NCBI GenBank assembly: GCA_028281065.1
Contig: JANQKN010000127.1
Span: 1-48,324, forward strand
Length of the DNA: 48,324 bases
Source of the DNA: Flavobacteriaceae bacterium
GTDB lineage: Bacteria; Bacteroidota; Bacteroidia; Flavobacteriales; Flavobacteriaceae
Direction: 5' to 3'
Numbering within the stretch: the first letter of the stretch is position 1; each line of letters opens with the position of its first letter. The notes under the pieces are model-generated. The model saw nothing but the letters and a program-made list of their open reading frames with translations. It did not search any database and was not told the origin of the DNA. Both the position numbers and the translations under genes were made by a program. Shown here piece by piece: positions 17,836 to 25,954 of the stretch.

Positions 17836-17842
17836 CAAATTA
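17836..17842 (-). promoter_or_regulatory. Putative promoter heptamer of mscL (TAATTTG)
   Basis: TAATTTG on the - strand lies 29 bases upstream of the mscL ATG. It is one base shorter than the TAnnTTTG consensus, and the same heptamer occurs upstream of the beta-mannosidase, recJ and 804-aa-protein genes. Weak evidence. Confidence 0.25.
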
Positions 17843-17880
17843 CACAAAAGGAACTGCTTTCGCAAAAAGTGTAGGAAATG

Positions 17881-18996
17881 TCAGGGCTGTTTTCGACAAA
17901 CAACCCGTTTTACCCTTTGGGACATGGCCGTAAGCAATTCGTACGAGATGCTACCCATGGATTCTGCCAATTGGGAAGCAGATTGGGATTCGCCAACAAT
18001 GACAACCTCATCCCCTTCTTTACAGTCTATTTCCGTGATGTCCACCATGAGCATGTCCATACATACATTGCCAATAATAGGGGCTTTTTTACCTGCAATC
18101 AATACGGCCCCTACACCATTACCCAGTTTTCGGGAAATGCCATCTGCATGGCCTATGGGAATGGTAGCTGTCTTGGCAAAGTGGGGAGCAGTGAATGCCC
18201 TGTTGTAACCTACAGTTTCCCCCGGTTCTATAGCATGTATTTGCGAAATAATACTTTTAAGTCGGGCTACGGGTTTTAATTGCGAATCGTAGGCTTCGGA
18301 GTTTCCATATCCATACAAGCCAATACCTGTACGAACTATATCGAACTGGGCTTTGGGATAATTAAGGATGCCCGAGGTATTGCTTTGATGCAATAAGGGT
18401 TGGTATCCCAGTCGAGTGGTCATATCGGCTGCGATAGCCTTAAAGCTTTGTATCTGCCCCAATGTAAATTCCCTTTCGTTAAGATCTTCGCTGGCAGCTA
18501 AATGGGAAAACAGCGATGTTACCTTTATGGATGTGGTTTCAGCCAACTGATCGGCAATCCAGGAAGTGTCATTCTCCCAAAACCCCAAGCGGTTAAGCCC
18601 AGTATTGAATTTTAAGTGAACGGGATAGTCTTTTTGGTTTTTTGTCTCTGCAACCGCCACAAAAGCTTTCAAAATCCGAGGACTGTATAGGGCAGGTTCC
18701 AAGCAACGATCGATAAGTGTTTCGAAGTTAATGGGCTGCGGATGCAATACCAAAATGGGCTGTGTAATTCCAGCATCCCTTAAGGCTACTCCTTCCTTTG
18801 TGTAAGCCACAGCAAAATAGTCTACGCCTAGCGCAACCAATTCTTTTGCAACCTCGCAAGCGTCGCTTCCATAGCCAAATGCCTTTACAACCCCCATAAC
18901 TTTAGTGGTGGGGTTAAGATGGGAAGTAATGTACTTATAATTATGGGCCAATGCGTCCAGATGAATTTCGAGAACGGTTTCTTGGGTTTGGGCCAT
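17881..18996 (-). CDS. alr: Alanine racemase
   Basis: This 371-residue PLP enzyme interconverts L- and D-alanine for peptidoglycan. The PLP lysine is Lys38 in GVVKAFGYGSDA, and the catalytic tyrosine is Tyr264 in VGYNRAF. Further family motifs are LKFNTGLNRLGF, SNTSGI, VRTGIGLYG, GHADGISR and GNVCMDMLMVDI. The variant KAFGYG, rather than KANAYG, is usual in this phylum to my knowledge. The stop of tdk lies 11 bases upstream on the same strand, so tdk and alr form an operon. Confidence 0.95.
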   Translation of the reverse strand: MAQTQETVLEIHLDALAHNYKYITSHLNPTTKVMGVVKAFGYGSDACEVAKELVALGVDYFAVAYTKEGVALRDAGITQPILVLHPQPINFETLIDRCLEPALYSPRILKAFVAVAETKNQKDYPVHLKFNTGLNRLGFWENDTSWIADQLAETTSIKVTSLFSHLAASEDLNEREFTLGQIQSFKAIAADMTTRLGYQPLLHQSNTSGILNYPKAQFDIVRTGIGLYGYGNSEAYDSQLKPVARLKSIISQIHAIEPGETVGYNRAFTAPHFAKTATIPIGHADGISRKLGNGVGAVLIAGKKAPIIGNVCMDMLMVDITEIDCKEGDEVVIVGESQSASQLAESMGSISYELLTAMSQRVKRVVCRKQP

Positions 18997-19007
18997 ATGG
19001 ATAGGTG

Positions 19008-19649
19008 TTATTGCGCTCGCTTTTTGGGAGTGATTTGCTCAGGATCCTTTACGTCCATTTTGCGAACCTTTTCACGTAATTGCGCTTTGTAAAAAGCTGC
19101 TCGGCTCAAGGGCTCGTATTCGTCGGTTTCCCCCAGCAAAACCAGATCGTCGCTTTTCGCTTTTCGATAACTGTAATTGGCTAGGTTTCCCGTGCGGGTA
19201 CATACCGCATGTACTTTGGTTACATATTCTGCCGTTGCCATGAGAGCTGGCATGGGGCCAAAGGGGTTGCCTTTATAGTCCATATCCAACCCAGCAACAA
19301 TAACACGCATGCCCTGATTGGCTAGATCGTTACAGACTTTCACGATCTCATCATCAAAAAATTGGGCTTCGTCTATACCAATTACATCACAACCATCTGC
19401 CAAAATAGGAATATTGGCCGCAGCAGGGACGGGTGTAGACCGGATTTCGTTACTGTCGTGTGAAACCACTTTGTCATCATCGTACCGAACATCTACAGCA
19501 GGCTTAAAAATTTCTACTTTTTGGCGGGCAAATTGAGCTCGTTTTAACCTTCGGATGAGTTCTTCGGTTTTTCCCGAAAACATAGAGCCACAGATGACTT
19601 CAATCCATCCAAACTGCTCTTTTTGGTTTACTGTATTTTCGAGAAACAT
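19008..19649 (-). CDS. tdk: Thymidine kinase (class II), structural zinc ligands mostly replaced
   Basis: This 213-residue enzyme phosphorylates thymidine with ATP for the salvage pathway. The P-loop is GSMFSGKT (21-28), and the Mg-binding and catalytic region is GIDEAQFFD. The lasso domain normally carries a CxxC...CxxC zinc site. Here the first pair reads VCTRTGN (one Cys left), and the second, usually in a YEPRCRxCY context, reads [10 protein letters not shown] (no Cys). Three of four usual ligands are therefore absent, so zinc is unlikely to be bound. Kinase residues are intact. It lies immediately upstream of alr. Confidence 0.93.
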   Translation of the reverse strand: MFLENTVNQKEQFGWIEVICGSMFSGKTEELIRRLKRAQFARQKVEIFKPAVDVRYDDDKVVSHDSNEIRSTPVPAAANIPILADGCDVIGIDEAQFFDDEIVKVCNDLANQGMRVIVAGLDMDYKGNPFGPMPALMATAEYVTKVHAVCTRTGNLANYSYRKAKSDDLVLLGETDEYEPLSRAAFYKAQLREKVRKMDVKDPEQITPKKRAQ

Positions 19650-19668
19650 AACTTGCTTTCAGAATAAA

Positions 19669-19691
19669 ACGTAAAACTTTGACGTTTACGT
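19669..19691. promoter_or_regulatory. Inverted repeat in divergent tdk / 19750 promoter region
   Basis: ACGTAAA (19669-19675) and TTTACGT (19685-19691) are perfectly complementary across 9 bases in the 100-base divergent intergenic space. No T run is attached. It could be an operator for a dimeric regulator or chance; nothing identifies the protein. Confidence 0.25.
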
Positions 19692-19749
19692 AAAGGATGC
19701 GTAAATTTAACAAAACAAAAAATAGGAAGGCACTTTAATTGGAAAAGTT

Positions 19750-20544
19750 ATGAAGAAGAAACTTCGTTCTCAGATTAAGGATTTAGCGACTCAGATCCTT
19801 TCAGAAAATTCCGAGAACAACACCCGTAAAATGAAAGAGTTGGCACGAGAGCTCTACGAAAAACTATCTGTTTTGGAGTATGTAGAAGTGCAATTATTGG
19901 GAGTAGGTGAGGAAGAAAACTCACAAGAATCCTTGGACTCCAAGAGCTATCGGGAGAATAATTGGTTTAAAGAACCCGAGCCAGTACCGCAACCCGAACA
20001 CAAGGAAGAGCTGGTAGAACCCGTTATGGAAAAAATAAAGGACATCGTTGCACAAATGCCCGAAGAGACACAGAGTGTAGATGCTCTATTGGAAGAGGTA
20101 CTTCCTAAAAAAGAATACAACAAAAGCGATCTCGAGGAGTTTGCTGCCAATTATCAGGAAATGCCCGTTTTTGAACGCAAGGATGAAACTACAGTGGCTA
20201 CCGAAGTGAAGCCAGTTGTAGAAACAAAAATTGAAGAAGAGCCGCTAGAGGAAACCCAAGAGAAAGCAACCAATAACGATGTAGATCGTCCCAAGTCCAT
20301 AAACGAAGCTGTTGCAAAAGGGCTTCAGATAGGACTCAACGATCGCTTGGCTTTTGTAAAGCATCTTTTCGATGGCAAAAGTGAAGATTATACCCGTGTG
20401 CTTTCCCAGATAAGTACATTTGCTTCTTATGAGGAAGCTGAGGTTTTCATAAAAGGCAAAGTGAAACCCGATTACAATTATTGGCTTCACAAGGATGATG
20501 TTTCCAAGCGTTTTATGAAAATCATCGAGCAGAGTTTCAATTAA
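19750..20544 (+). CDS. Conserved-looking protein of unknown function, acidic middle region
   Basis: I do not recognise the family of this 264-residue soluble protein. Residues 1-55 form a charged helical region with a coiled-coil look ('LRSQIKDLATQIL', 'KMKELARELYEKL'). Residues 60-175 are very rich in Glu, Pro, Val and Thr and probably disordered. Residues 180-264 form a compact, probably folded domain ('SINEAVAKGLQIGLNDRL', 'YEEAEVFIKGKVKPDYNYW'). There is no signal peptide or membrane segment. It is the first gene of a + strand operon (gaps 22, 9 and -1 bases) with a DoxX-like protein, rsmI and a UDG-family gene. Confidence 0.75.
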   Translation: MKKKLRSQIKDLATQILSENSENNTRKMKELARELYEKLSVLEYVEVQLLGVGEEENSQESLDSKSYRENNWFKEPEPVPQPEHKEELVEPVMEKIKDIVAQMPEETQSVDALLEEVLPKKEYNKSDLEEFAANYQEMPVFERKDETTVATEVKPVVETKIEEEPLEETQEKATNNDVDRPKSINEAVAKGLQIGLNDRLAFVKHLFDGKSEDYTRVLSQISTFASYEEAEVFIKGKVKPDYNYWLHKDDVSKRFMKIIEQSFN

Positions 20545-20566
20545 TTAATCCATATAACCAACCCAT

Positions 20567-20920
20567 ATGAGACTCCAAAAAATCATTTATTGGATAGCCA
20601 CCCTATTACTGTGTGGGCTGATGCTCTTTTCGGCATCTATGTATTTCACCAAAACCGAAATGGTGCGAGGGTTTTTCGAACATTTTGGATACCCCACCTA
20701 TATTGTTATCCCATTGGCTGTTGCCAAAGTTTTAGGGGTGATTATGATCCTCTGGAGAAAAAGTGCCTGGCTAACCGAGTGGGCGTATGCAGGTTTCTTT
20801 TTCGACTTGGTATTGGCCTTCTTTGCTCATTATTTTAAAGCAGAGGATGTAACTACCACCTTATTGGGTGTTACCTTTTTATTGCTTTCCTATTTCTTCG
20901 GAAAAGTAGTACGTCAGTAG
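20567..20920 (+). CDS. DoxX-like membrane protein
   Basis: This 117-residue protein has four predicted membrane helices (about 7-26, 43-62, 66-86, 92-112). The motif 'YPTYIVIPLAVAKVLGVIMIL' is typical of the DoxX-like group. It is only distantly related to the two DoxX/MauE-like proteins elsewhere in the window and shares none of their diagnostic strings. It lies in the middle of the operon 19750-22173. The function is unknown. Confidence 0.8.
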   Translation: MRLQKIIYWIATLLLCGLMLFSASMYFTKTEMVRGFFEHFGYPTYIVIPLAVAKVLGVIMILWRKSAWLTEWAYAGFFFDLVLAFFAHYFKAEDVTTTLLGVTFLLLSYFFGKVVRQ

Positions 20921-20929
20921 TAGGCACCT

Positions 20930-21601
20930 ATGGGAAAACTATACCTTGTACCCACACCCATTGGAAACCTCAAGGACATGAGCTTTCGTGCCGTAGAGGT
21001 ACTGAAGGATGTGGACTTTATTCTTGCCGAAGATACCCGGACCAGTGGAAAATTGCTGAAGCATTTTGAAATTGCTACCCCCATGCATTCCCACCATATG
21101 CATAACGAACACAAAACGGTAGCGGGTATTGTAGCACGTATAAAAGGAGGGGAAACCGTGGCGCTCATCAGTGATGCGGGTACCCCTGCCATTAGCGACC
21201 CAGGCTTTCTCCTTACCCGTGCCTGTGTTGAAGAAGGTATAGAAGTAGATTGTTTGCCAGGCGCAACCGCTTTTGTGCCTGCTTTGGTAAATAGTGGCTT
21301 GCCCAACGACCGGTTTGTTTTTGAAGGCTTCCTCCCCGTAAAGAAAGGACGCCAAACCCGACTACAAGTATTGGCGGAAGAAACCCGAACCATGATTTTT
21401 TACGAATCCCCACATAAATTATTGAAAACCCTTTCCCACTTCTCGGAATACTTTGGGGAAGATCGGAACGCATCCGTTTCCCGCGAATTGACAAAACTGC
21501 ATGAGGAAACCGTTCGGGGAACCTTGGGTGAAGTGAAAGCCCATTTTGAAAAAAAGGCCCCTAAAGGGGAATTGGTGATCGTAGTACAAGGAAAGAAATA
21601 A
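20930..21601 (+). CDS. rsmI: 16S rRNA (cytidine(1402)-2'-O)-methyltransferase
   Basis: This 223-residue SAM-dependent enzyme 2'-O-methylates C1402 in the ribosomal P site. Landmarks of the tetrapyrrole methylase-like fold are the N-terminal LVPTPIGNLKDMSFRAVE, the AEDTRTSGKLLKHF motif, LISDAGTPAISDPG, and FEGFLPVKKGR. It is somewhat shorter than E. coli RsmI because the small C-terminal domain is missing, a common form. Its stop TAA shares a base with the ATG of the next gene (TAATG), a typical translational coupling arrangement. Confidence 0.94.
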   Translation: MGKLYLVPTPIGNLKDMSFRAVEVLKDVDFILAEDTRTSGKLLKHFEIATPMHSHHMHNEHKTVAGIVARIKGGETVALISDAGTPAISDPGFLLTRACVEEGIEVDCLPGATAFVPALVNSGLPNDRFVFEGFLPVKKGRQTRLQVLAEETRTMIFYESPHKLLKTLSHFSEYFGEDRNASVSRELTKLHEETVRGTLGEVKAHFEKKAPKGELVIVVQGKK

Positions 21602-22173
21602 TGGATGCCCTTCTTAAAGACATAAAAAATTGCACCATTTGTGAAAAGCACCTTCCTTTGGGACCGAGACCTGTTGCTACAGCACATCCAGAATCTAAAA
21701 TCATTATCATAGGGCAAGCGCCAGGGACCAAAGTACATGCTTCGGGGATTCCTTGGGACGACGCTAGTGGCAAAGAATTGCGAAGGTGGTTGGACCTTAC
21801 ACCCGAGGAATTTTACGATACCAAAAACATTGCCATTGTGCCCATGGGCTTCTGCTATCCTGGGAAAGGAAAAAGCGGGGATTTACCCCCTCGCACCGAA
21901 TGTGCGCCCCAATGGCACGAAGCTTTGCTTTCCAAAATGCCCAAAATGGAACTTATCTTGCTTATTGGGATGTATTCGCAAAAGTACTATTTGGGTGATG
22001 CTGCTAAACGAACCCTAACCGAAACGGTTCAGAACTATGAGGAGTATCTTCCTAAGTACCTTCCCTTACCACATCCGTCCCCCCGAAATCGAATTTGGAT
22101 GCGGAGGAACCCCTGGTTTGAGACAGACATATTGCCCATCCTACGAAAAACGACCTCAGGATTTCTCAAATAA
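21601..22173 (+). CDS. Uracil-DNA glycosylase superfamily protein
   Basis: This 190-residue protein has the two signature motifs of the UDG superfamily: IIGQAPG (36-42), supplying the first active-site loop, and HPSPRN (158-163), resembling the DNA-intercalation loop. The N-terminus has a CTIC pair (11-14), and Cys85 and Cys101 are further cysteines, but the spacing does not match the four-Cys iron-sulfur signature of family 4/5 enzymes. It probably excises uracil or a related damaged base, although the exact family and substrate are open. It is translationally coupled to rsmI and is the last gene of the operon, directly before a terminator. Confidence 0.8.
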   Translation: MDALLKDIKNCTICEKHLPLGPRPVATAHPESKIIIIGQAPGTKVHASGIPWDDASGKELRRWLDLTPEEFYDTKNIAIVPMGFCYPGKGKSGDLPPRTECAPQWHEALLSKMPKMELILLIGMYSQKYYLGDAAKRTLTETVQNYEEYLPKYLPLPHPSPRNRIWMRRNPWFETDILPILRKTTSGFLK

Positions 22174-22203
22174 AAAACGCTCCAGAAACTCCAGAGCGTT
22201 TTT
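22174..22203 (+). terminator. Intrinsic terminator, operon 19750-22173 (probably bidirectional)
   Basis: AAAACGCTC pairs with GAGCGTTTT (9 bases) and a T run follows. It starts directly after the stop codon at 22173. The gene on the opposite strand ends at 22223, and the A-rich 5' arm would give it a T run too. Confidence 0.8.
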
Positions 22204-22222
22204 ATAATTTATTTTCAAAAGA

Positions 22223-22813
22223 CTACACGTGTTTTCCTTTGTTCCAACCATGTTTTCCAAGGTACTTATCCCCACTTTCCACGGCACCGCCTTCTATAGA
22301 AGTTCCCATGGAATCGTTCCAGCGGTTTAGGTATCCAAATAGGGAAATAACCCCCAACATTTCTACAATTTCACCTTCATCCCAGTGTTCATACAAACGT
22401 TTTTTGATGTCTTCGTCTACTTGATTGGGCACCAAAGAAGCAGCCAAAGAGAAATCGAGAGCGGCACGCTCGGCATCACTAAAAGCAGGGTGGGTGCGGT
22501 ATTCCCAGATATTATCCAATTGTTCCTGCTCTGCACCGTATCGTTCTGCAGCACGGATGGCATGAGCTTGGCAGTAGCGGCATCCTGTGGAATTACTACT
22601 TACCCAGGCAATCATTCTTTTTAAAGCAGAGGTAACGCGGCCTTCGTTGGCCATTACAGCTTTGTTGAGGTTGATAAAAGCTTTACTGATCGCTGGCCTG
22701 CGTTGCATGGTGAGTACACTGTTGGGACAAAACCCTAGGGTCTCGTTAAAAAATTCGGCCAGTTGTTTGGTTTCTAAATCGTGATCTGCGGATAGAGGAG
22801 TTACTAAAGGCAT
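22223..22813 (-). CDS. Carboxymuconolactone decarboxylase / AhpD-like family protein
   Basis: This 196-residue, mostly helical protein has the redox motif C78-R-Y-C81-Q-A-H84, the CxxC...H of AhpD-like peroxidase-related proteins. 'RVTSALKRMIAWVSSNSTG' before it and 'FSDAERAALDFSLA' after it are family-typical. It probably reduces or handles peroxides or related thiol partners; the precise substrate cannot be read. I chose the ATG at 22813 (MPLVTPLS). The frame is open upstream to about 22969, but that part crosses a terminator-like hairpin and has no family character. Confidence 0.85.
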   Translation of the reverse strand: MPLVTPLSADHDLETKQLAEFFNETLGFCPNSVLTMQRRPAISKAFINLNKAVMANEGRVTSALKRMIAWVSSNSTGCRYCQAHAIRAAERYGAEQEQLDNIWEYRTHPAFSDAERAALDFSLAASLVPNQVDEDIKKRLYEHWDEGEIVEMLGVISLFGYLNRWNDSMGTSIEGGAVESGDKYLGKHGWNKGKHV

Positions 22814-22940
22814 AGGTCTGTATTTTCGTTTAAGCGCTCCGAAAATACAATTTCCCGATGGAAAATGACTTGTTTCAAATAAGTAAATTGATTGTGGTAA
22901 TTCTGTAAATTGAAACCCCTTCAAGAAATAGGTTGCATAA

Positions 22941-22976
22941 AAAAACCGTGATGAATATGTGTTCACCACGGTTTTT
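22941..22976. terminator. Terminator-like hairpin between divergent genes
   Basis: AAAAACCGTG and CACGGTTTTT are a perfect 10-base stem with T runs available on both strands. It sits upstream of both flanking genes, where no terminator is needed, so it may end a short unannotated transcript. Confidence 0.6.
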
Positions 22977-23130
22977 GACTAAATCAACTAAACTTAAATT
23001 ATCTAAAAATTACCTCTTAGGTCGAGTTTGTATTTGTAACCCAGTAGCTAAAGTACAACAGTCTTTGTTATAGAATGCTAGTTCATCAACTGATTATCAG
23101 ATAATTAAAAACATGTTTTCTATAGGGGAA

Positions 23131-23152
23131 AATCCCTTTTTGAAAAAGGGTT
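23131..23152. other. Hairpin in recJ upstream region
   Basis: AATCCCTTTTT and GAAAAAGGGTT can pair with one G-U and a minimal loop. It lies 25 bases upstream of the recJ ATG. It may be a leader structure; there is no further support. Confidence 0.3.
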
Positions 23153-23176
23153 CAATTCTCGTAATTTGTAAGTTTA

Positions 23177-24880
23177 ATGAAATGGCACATGCGTTGGAAC
23201 CTTAAACCAAAACCTTCCCAAGAGAAGGTGCTAAAACTAGCAACCGAACTATCTATAGATCCTATCCTTGCCTCGCTTTTGGTGCAACGGGGGATTGAAG
23301 ATTATGACCAAGCCAAGACCTTTTTTCGGCCCTCTTTGGAGGACCTCAACGATCCTTTCTTAATGAAGGACATGGACAAAGCCGTAGAACGTATAGAAAA
23401 GGCACTCGAAGAAGGGGAAAACATATTGGTGTATGGAGATTACGATGTGGATGGAACCACAAGCGTTGCCTTGGTGGCGTCCTATCTAAAAACCCGGTCG
23501 TCCAACATTGCCACATACATTCCCGACCGTTACGAAGAAGGGTATGGTATTTCGTATCAAGGCATCGATTTTGCCGATGATAACGGATTTAGCCTGGTTA
23601 TTGCACTGGATTGTGGCATAAAGGCCATTGATAAAATTGAATATGCTTCCGAAAAAAACATCGATTTCATTATTTGCGATCATCACCTTCCTGGTGAGAC
23701 CCTCCCTAAGGCCTTAGCCGTTTTGGACCCCAAACGGGAAGATTGTACTTACCCATATAAAGAACTATGTGGCTGTGGTGTGGGTTTTAAATTAATACAA
23801 GCACTTTCGTCCAGAATGGGGAATCATTTAGAGGATATGATCCCGTATTTGGATTTGGTAGCTACAGCCATTGGAGCAGATATTGTTCCCATAACTGGGG
23901 AGAACAGGGTGTTGGCCCATTACGGGTTAAAGGTCATAAATACACACCCCCGTATAGGTTTTCAAGCCATTCTAAAGCAGGTAAAGAAGCAGCAATTAAC
24001 CATTACTGATGTGGTTTTTATCATCGCTCCCCGAATTAATGCTGCTGGTAGGATGAAACACGGCAACCATGCAGTTACACTGTTAAGTGAAACCGATATA
24101 AACAGAGCTGCGGTTTGGGCTGCTGAGATCGAGGAATACAATACCGAACGTAGGGACACAGACAAAATAATAACCGAAGAAGCTATACAGCAAATACAGG
24201 AGAATAAAGAAGAGGAGCGATGGACCACAGTAGTTTACGATCAAAATTGGCACAAAGGAGTCATTGGGATTGTGGCTTCCCGTTTAATAGAAAGGTACTA
24301 CCGCCCCACCTTGGTTTTTACGAAAAGTGGAGACAAGTGGGCTGGTTCTGCGAGATCCGTAAAAGGGTTCGATGTGTACAAGGCTTTGGAAAAATGTAGC
24401 GATCATATAGAACAGTTTGGAGGGCATAAATATGCTGCTGGGTTAACCTTGAAAGAAGAAGATTTGGAACCTTTTAAGCAAGCTTTCGAGGAAGTGGTAA
24501 AAACCACCATAGACCCAACCCTTTTGGAGCCAGAACTATCGTTGGATGCCGAATTACAGTTTACGGATATTACCCCAAAATTCTACCGAATCTTAAAACA
24601 GCTTGCTCCATTTGGTCCTGGCAATATGACCCCTGTATTCATGAGCAACCCAGTTTGCGATACAGGATACGGAAAAAGGGTAGGGGAAGACAAAAGTCAT
24701 TTACGATTGGTCATGCAGCAAGGAAGTTCGGCTACAATTACTGGAATTGGTTTTGGTATGGGGCAGAAAATGGAGATAGCAAGCGACAAAAAACCATTTA
24801 AGGTAGCTTATACCATAGATGAAAACGAGTGGCAAGGGAATGTGAGCCTCCAATTGCGATTAAAAGACATAAAAGGGTAA
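23177..24880 (+). CDS. recJ: Single-stranded-DNA-specific exonuclease RecJ
   Basis: The 567 residues match RecJ length. The DHH phosphoesterase motifs are present: VYGDYDVDGTTS (motif I, about 85-96), IALDCGIKA (motif II), ICDHHLPGE (motif III, DHH 168-170) and the CGCGVGFKL region. The DHHA1 part holds RINAAGRMKHG and SARSVKGFD, with the GGHKYAAGLT motif near 420. It degrades single-stranded DNA 5' to 3' in recombination and mismatch repair. The start ATG lies 8 bases after a TAATTTG box. It is likely co-transcribed with the small gene that starts 55 bases downstream. Confidence 0.96.
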   Translation: MKWHMRWNLKPKPSQEKVLKLATELSIDPILASLLVQRGIEDYDQAKTFFRPSLEDLNDPFLMKDMDKAVERIEKALEEGENILVYGDYDVDGTTSVALVASYLKTRSSNIATYIPDRYEEGYGISYQGIDFADDNGFSLVIALDCGIKAIDKIEYASEKNIDFIICDHHLPGETLPKALAVLDPKREDCTYPYKELCGCGVGFKLIQALSSRMGNHLEDMIPYLDLVATAIGADIVPITGENRVLAHYGLKVINTHPRIGFQAILKQVKKQQLTITDVVFIIAPRINAAGRMKHGNHAVTLLSETDINRAAVWAAEIEEYNTERRDTDKIITEEAIQQIQENKEEERWTTVVYDQNWHKGVIGIVASRLIERYYRPTLVFTKSGDKWAGSARSVKGFDVYKALEKCSDHIEQFGGHKYAAGLTLKEEDLEPFKQAFEEVVKTTIDPTLLEPELSLDAELQFTDITPKFYRILKQLAPFGPGNMTPVFMSNPVCDTGYGKRVGEDKSHLRLVMQQGSSATITGIGFGMGQKMEIASDKKPFKVAYTIDENEWQGNVSLQLRLKDIKG

Positions 24881-24887
24881 AATTATT

Positions 24888-24906
24888 ATTTAGATCAATT
24901 CTAAAT
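24888..24906 (+). other. Short A/T-rich inverted repeat after recJ
   Basis: ATTTAGA and TCTAAAT are perfectly complementary across 5 bases, directly after the recJ stop. The stem is A/T-rich with no T run, so it is at most a weak structural element. Confidence 0.2.
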
Positions 24907-24935
24907 AAATATCTTTGGAACAAATATTAAGTTCC

Positions 24936-25286
24936 ATGCAAGAAATAGATCCTATATATAAGAATCGCTTTGGAATGGGGTTTTATTGGAGGAAAGACCG
25001 AAAAACCATAAAAAGTGCCGTACAAATCATTTTTAGGGACACAGGCTTTTATTTAAAAAAGGGGGAAATCCTATACTTTATGCGAATGGCAGAGGAAGCT
25101 CAAAAAAGGTATCGCTGTCCGTATCCCTGTAGTCAGTGTAATAGGTCTATTTTGTTGAAAACTCCCAGTAAACAAGTGGATTTGGCTGTTAACCGAAATG
25201 AATTGGAATCTATTTGCGATCTGTTGAAAGGAGTTCTTTTTCACATCGAGTTAGAGGAATACCTCTATAACTTATCCTTAAACTAG
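24936..25286 (+). CDS. Small protein with Cys cluster, function unknown
   Basis: I do not recognise this 116-residue protein. It has no signal or membrane segment. A cluster of cysteines lies mid-protein in RYRCPYPCSQCNRS (three Cys with CPYPC and SQC spacing), which could bind a metal. The remainder is rich in aromatic and charged residues ('GMGFYWRKDRKTIKSAVQI'). I chose the ATG at 24936 over an in-frame TTG at 24915. The gene lies between recJ and a putative peptidoglycan-binding protein on the same strand and may form a loose operon with them. Confidence 0.65.
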   Translation: MQEIDPIYKNRFGMGFYWRKDRKTIKSAVQIIFRDTGFYLKKGEILYFMRMAEEAQKRYRCPYPCSQCNRSILLKTPSKQVDLAVNRNELESICDLLKGVLFHIELEEYLYNLSLN

Positions 25287-25342
25287 CTTTAGGATTGCCA
25301 TTTGTTCCAAAGGTTTCTTATTTTTAATGAAAACTAGCCGAA

Positions 25343-25954
25343 ATGAAGCAAATCATCATTTTTTTACTGTTGGTTATTATTGGTATTATGGGGTATAACA
25401 TATATACCAAGCACGAACGCTTTTCATTAACCGGGTATGAATACAAAATCCCTGAGGATTTAGACCTAAAAGATGTAGATCCAGGCCTTTTGTTGGATTA
25501 TTATGAAGCAGTCGAAAATGTAAATGGCCACATAATCACCCAGTGGAGCACTAACGAGATTGATGTTCGAAACCCCAAAAAAGATAATGGAGCCACCAAA
25601 GCAGCAGTTAATGAGTACCGAGAAAAGTTGGCAGCAGTGGCTTACTTCGAAACGAAGCTAAGAAACCCAAAAGAGAAACCCGAGGAGAAGCCCCAAGTTG
25701 AGGTTAATAAGAAAAAAGAATTGATCCTGAAGACCTTTTACGCAAACCCAAAGGCAAACGAGTTACGAATAGGGGAAAGCAATGCCCTAGTGTACGAAAT
25801 ACAGCGAATGCTTATTGAAAAAGGGGATTCCATACGCCATGATGGTTTGTTCCGAACCGAAACGTTTAATTCGCTACGCAACTTTGAAGAAAAAAACGGC
25901 TTGTTTCCAGACGGAAAACTGGATGCCATTACCCTACACCTTCTGTTGGAATAA
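25343..25954 (+). CDS. Membrane-anchored protein with peptidoglycan-binding-like C-terminus
   Basis: This 203-residue protein starts with one hydrophobic helix (about 3-20) that should anchor it in the inner membrane or be a signal. A charged region rich in Lys/Glu/Pro follows ('NPKEKPEEKPQVEVNKKK', about 105-125). The last 65 residues have the repeat pattern of a PG_binding_1 domain ('ALVYEIQRMLIEKGDSIRHDGLFRTETFNSLRNFE' reads as helix-loop-helix with the G-F-T-x-x-x-L-x-x-F core). No catalytic domain is attached. It may attach an unknown activity to the wall; the call rests on the C-terminal pattern. Its stop abuts the stop of the convergent hydrolase gene. Confidence 0.65.
   Translation: MKQIIIFLLLVIIGIMGYNIYTKHERFSLTGYEYKIPEDLDLKDVDPGLLLDYYEAVENVNGHIITQWSTNEIDVRNPKKDNGATKAAVNEYREKLAAVAYFETKLRNPKEKPEEKPQVEVNKKKELILKTFYANPKANELRIGESNALVYEIQRMLIEKGDSIRHDGLFRTETFNSLRNFEEKNGLFPDGKLDAITLHLLLE

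Larger units (their letters stand above)
22814..23176. other. 363-bp non-coding gap between divergent genes
   Basis: The gap holds a bidirectional terminator-like hairpin (22941-22976), a second hairpin (23131-23152) and a TAATTTG box before recJ. On the - strand there is a 27-codon open stretch without a recognisable start (23010-23093, containing DCCTLATG). A short decayed gene or a small RNA is possible; no known RNA family was recognised. Confidence 0.4.

Noticed and set aside
17878..18279. 133-codon + strand frame antisense to alr.
   Set aside because: The alr frame on the other strand is complete, with Lys38 and Tyr264; the antisense frame is a shadow.
22814..22969. N-terminal extension of the carboxymuconolactone decarboxylase-like gene.
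   Set aside because: The frame is open to 22969, but it crosses a hairpin terminator, and the family-like sequence begins only at the ATG at 22813.
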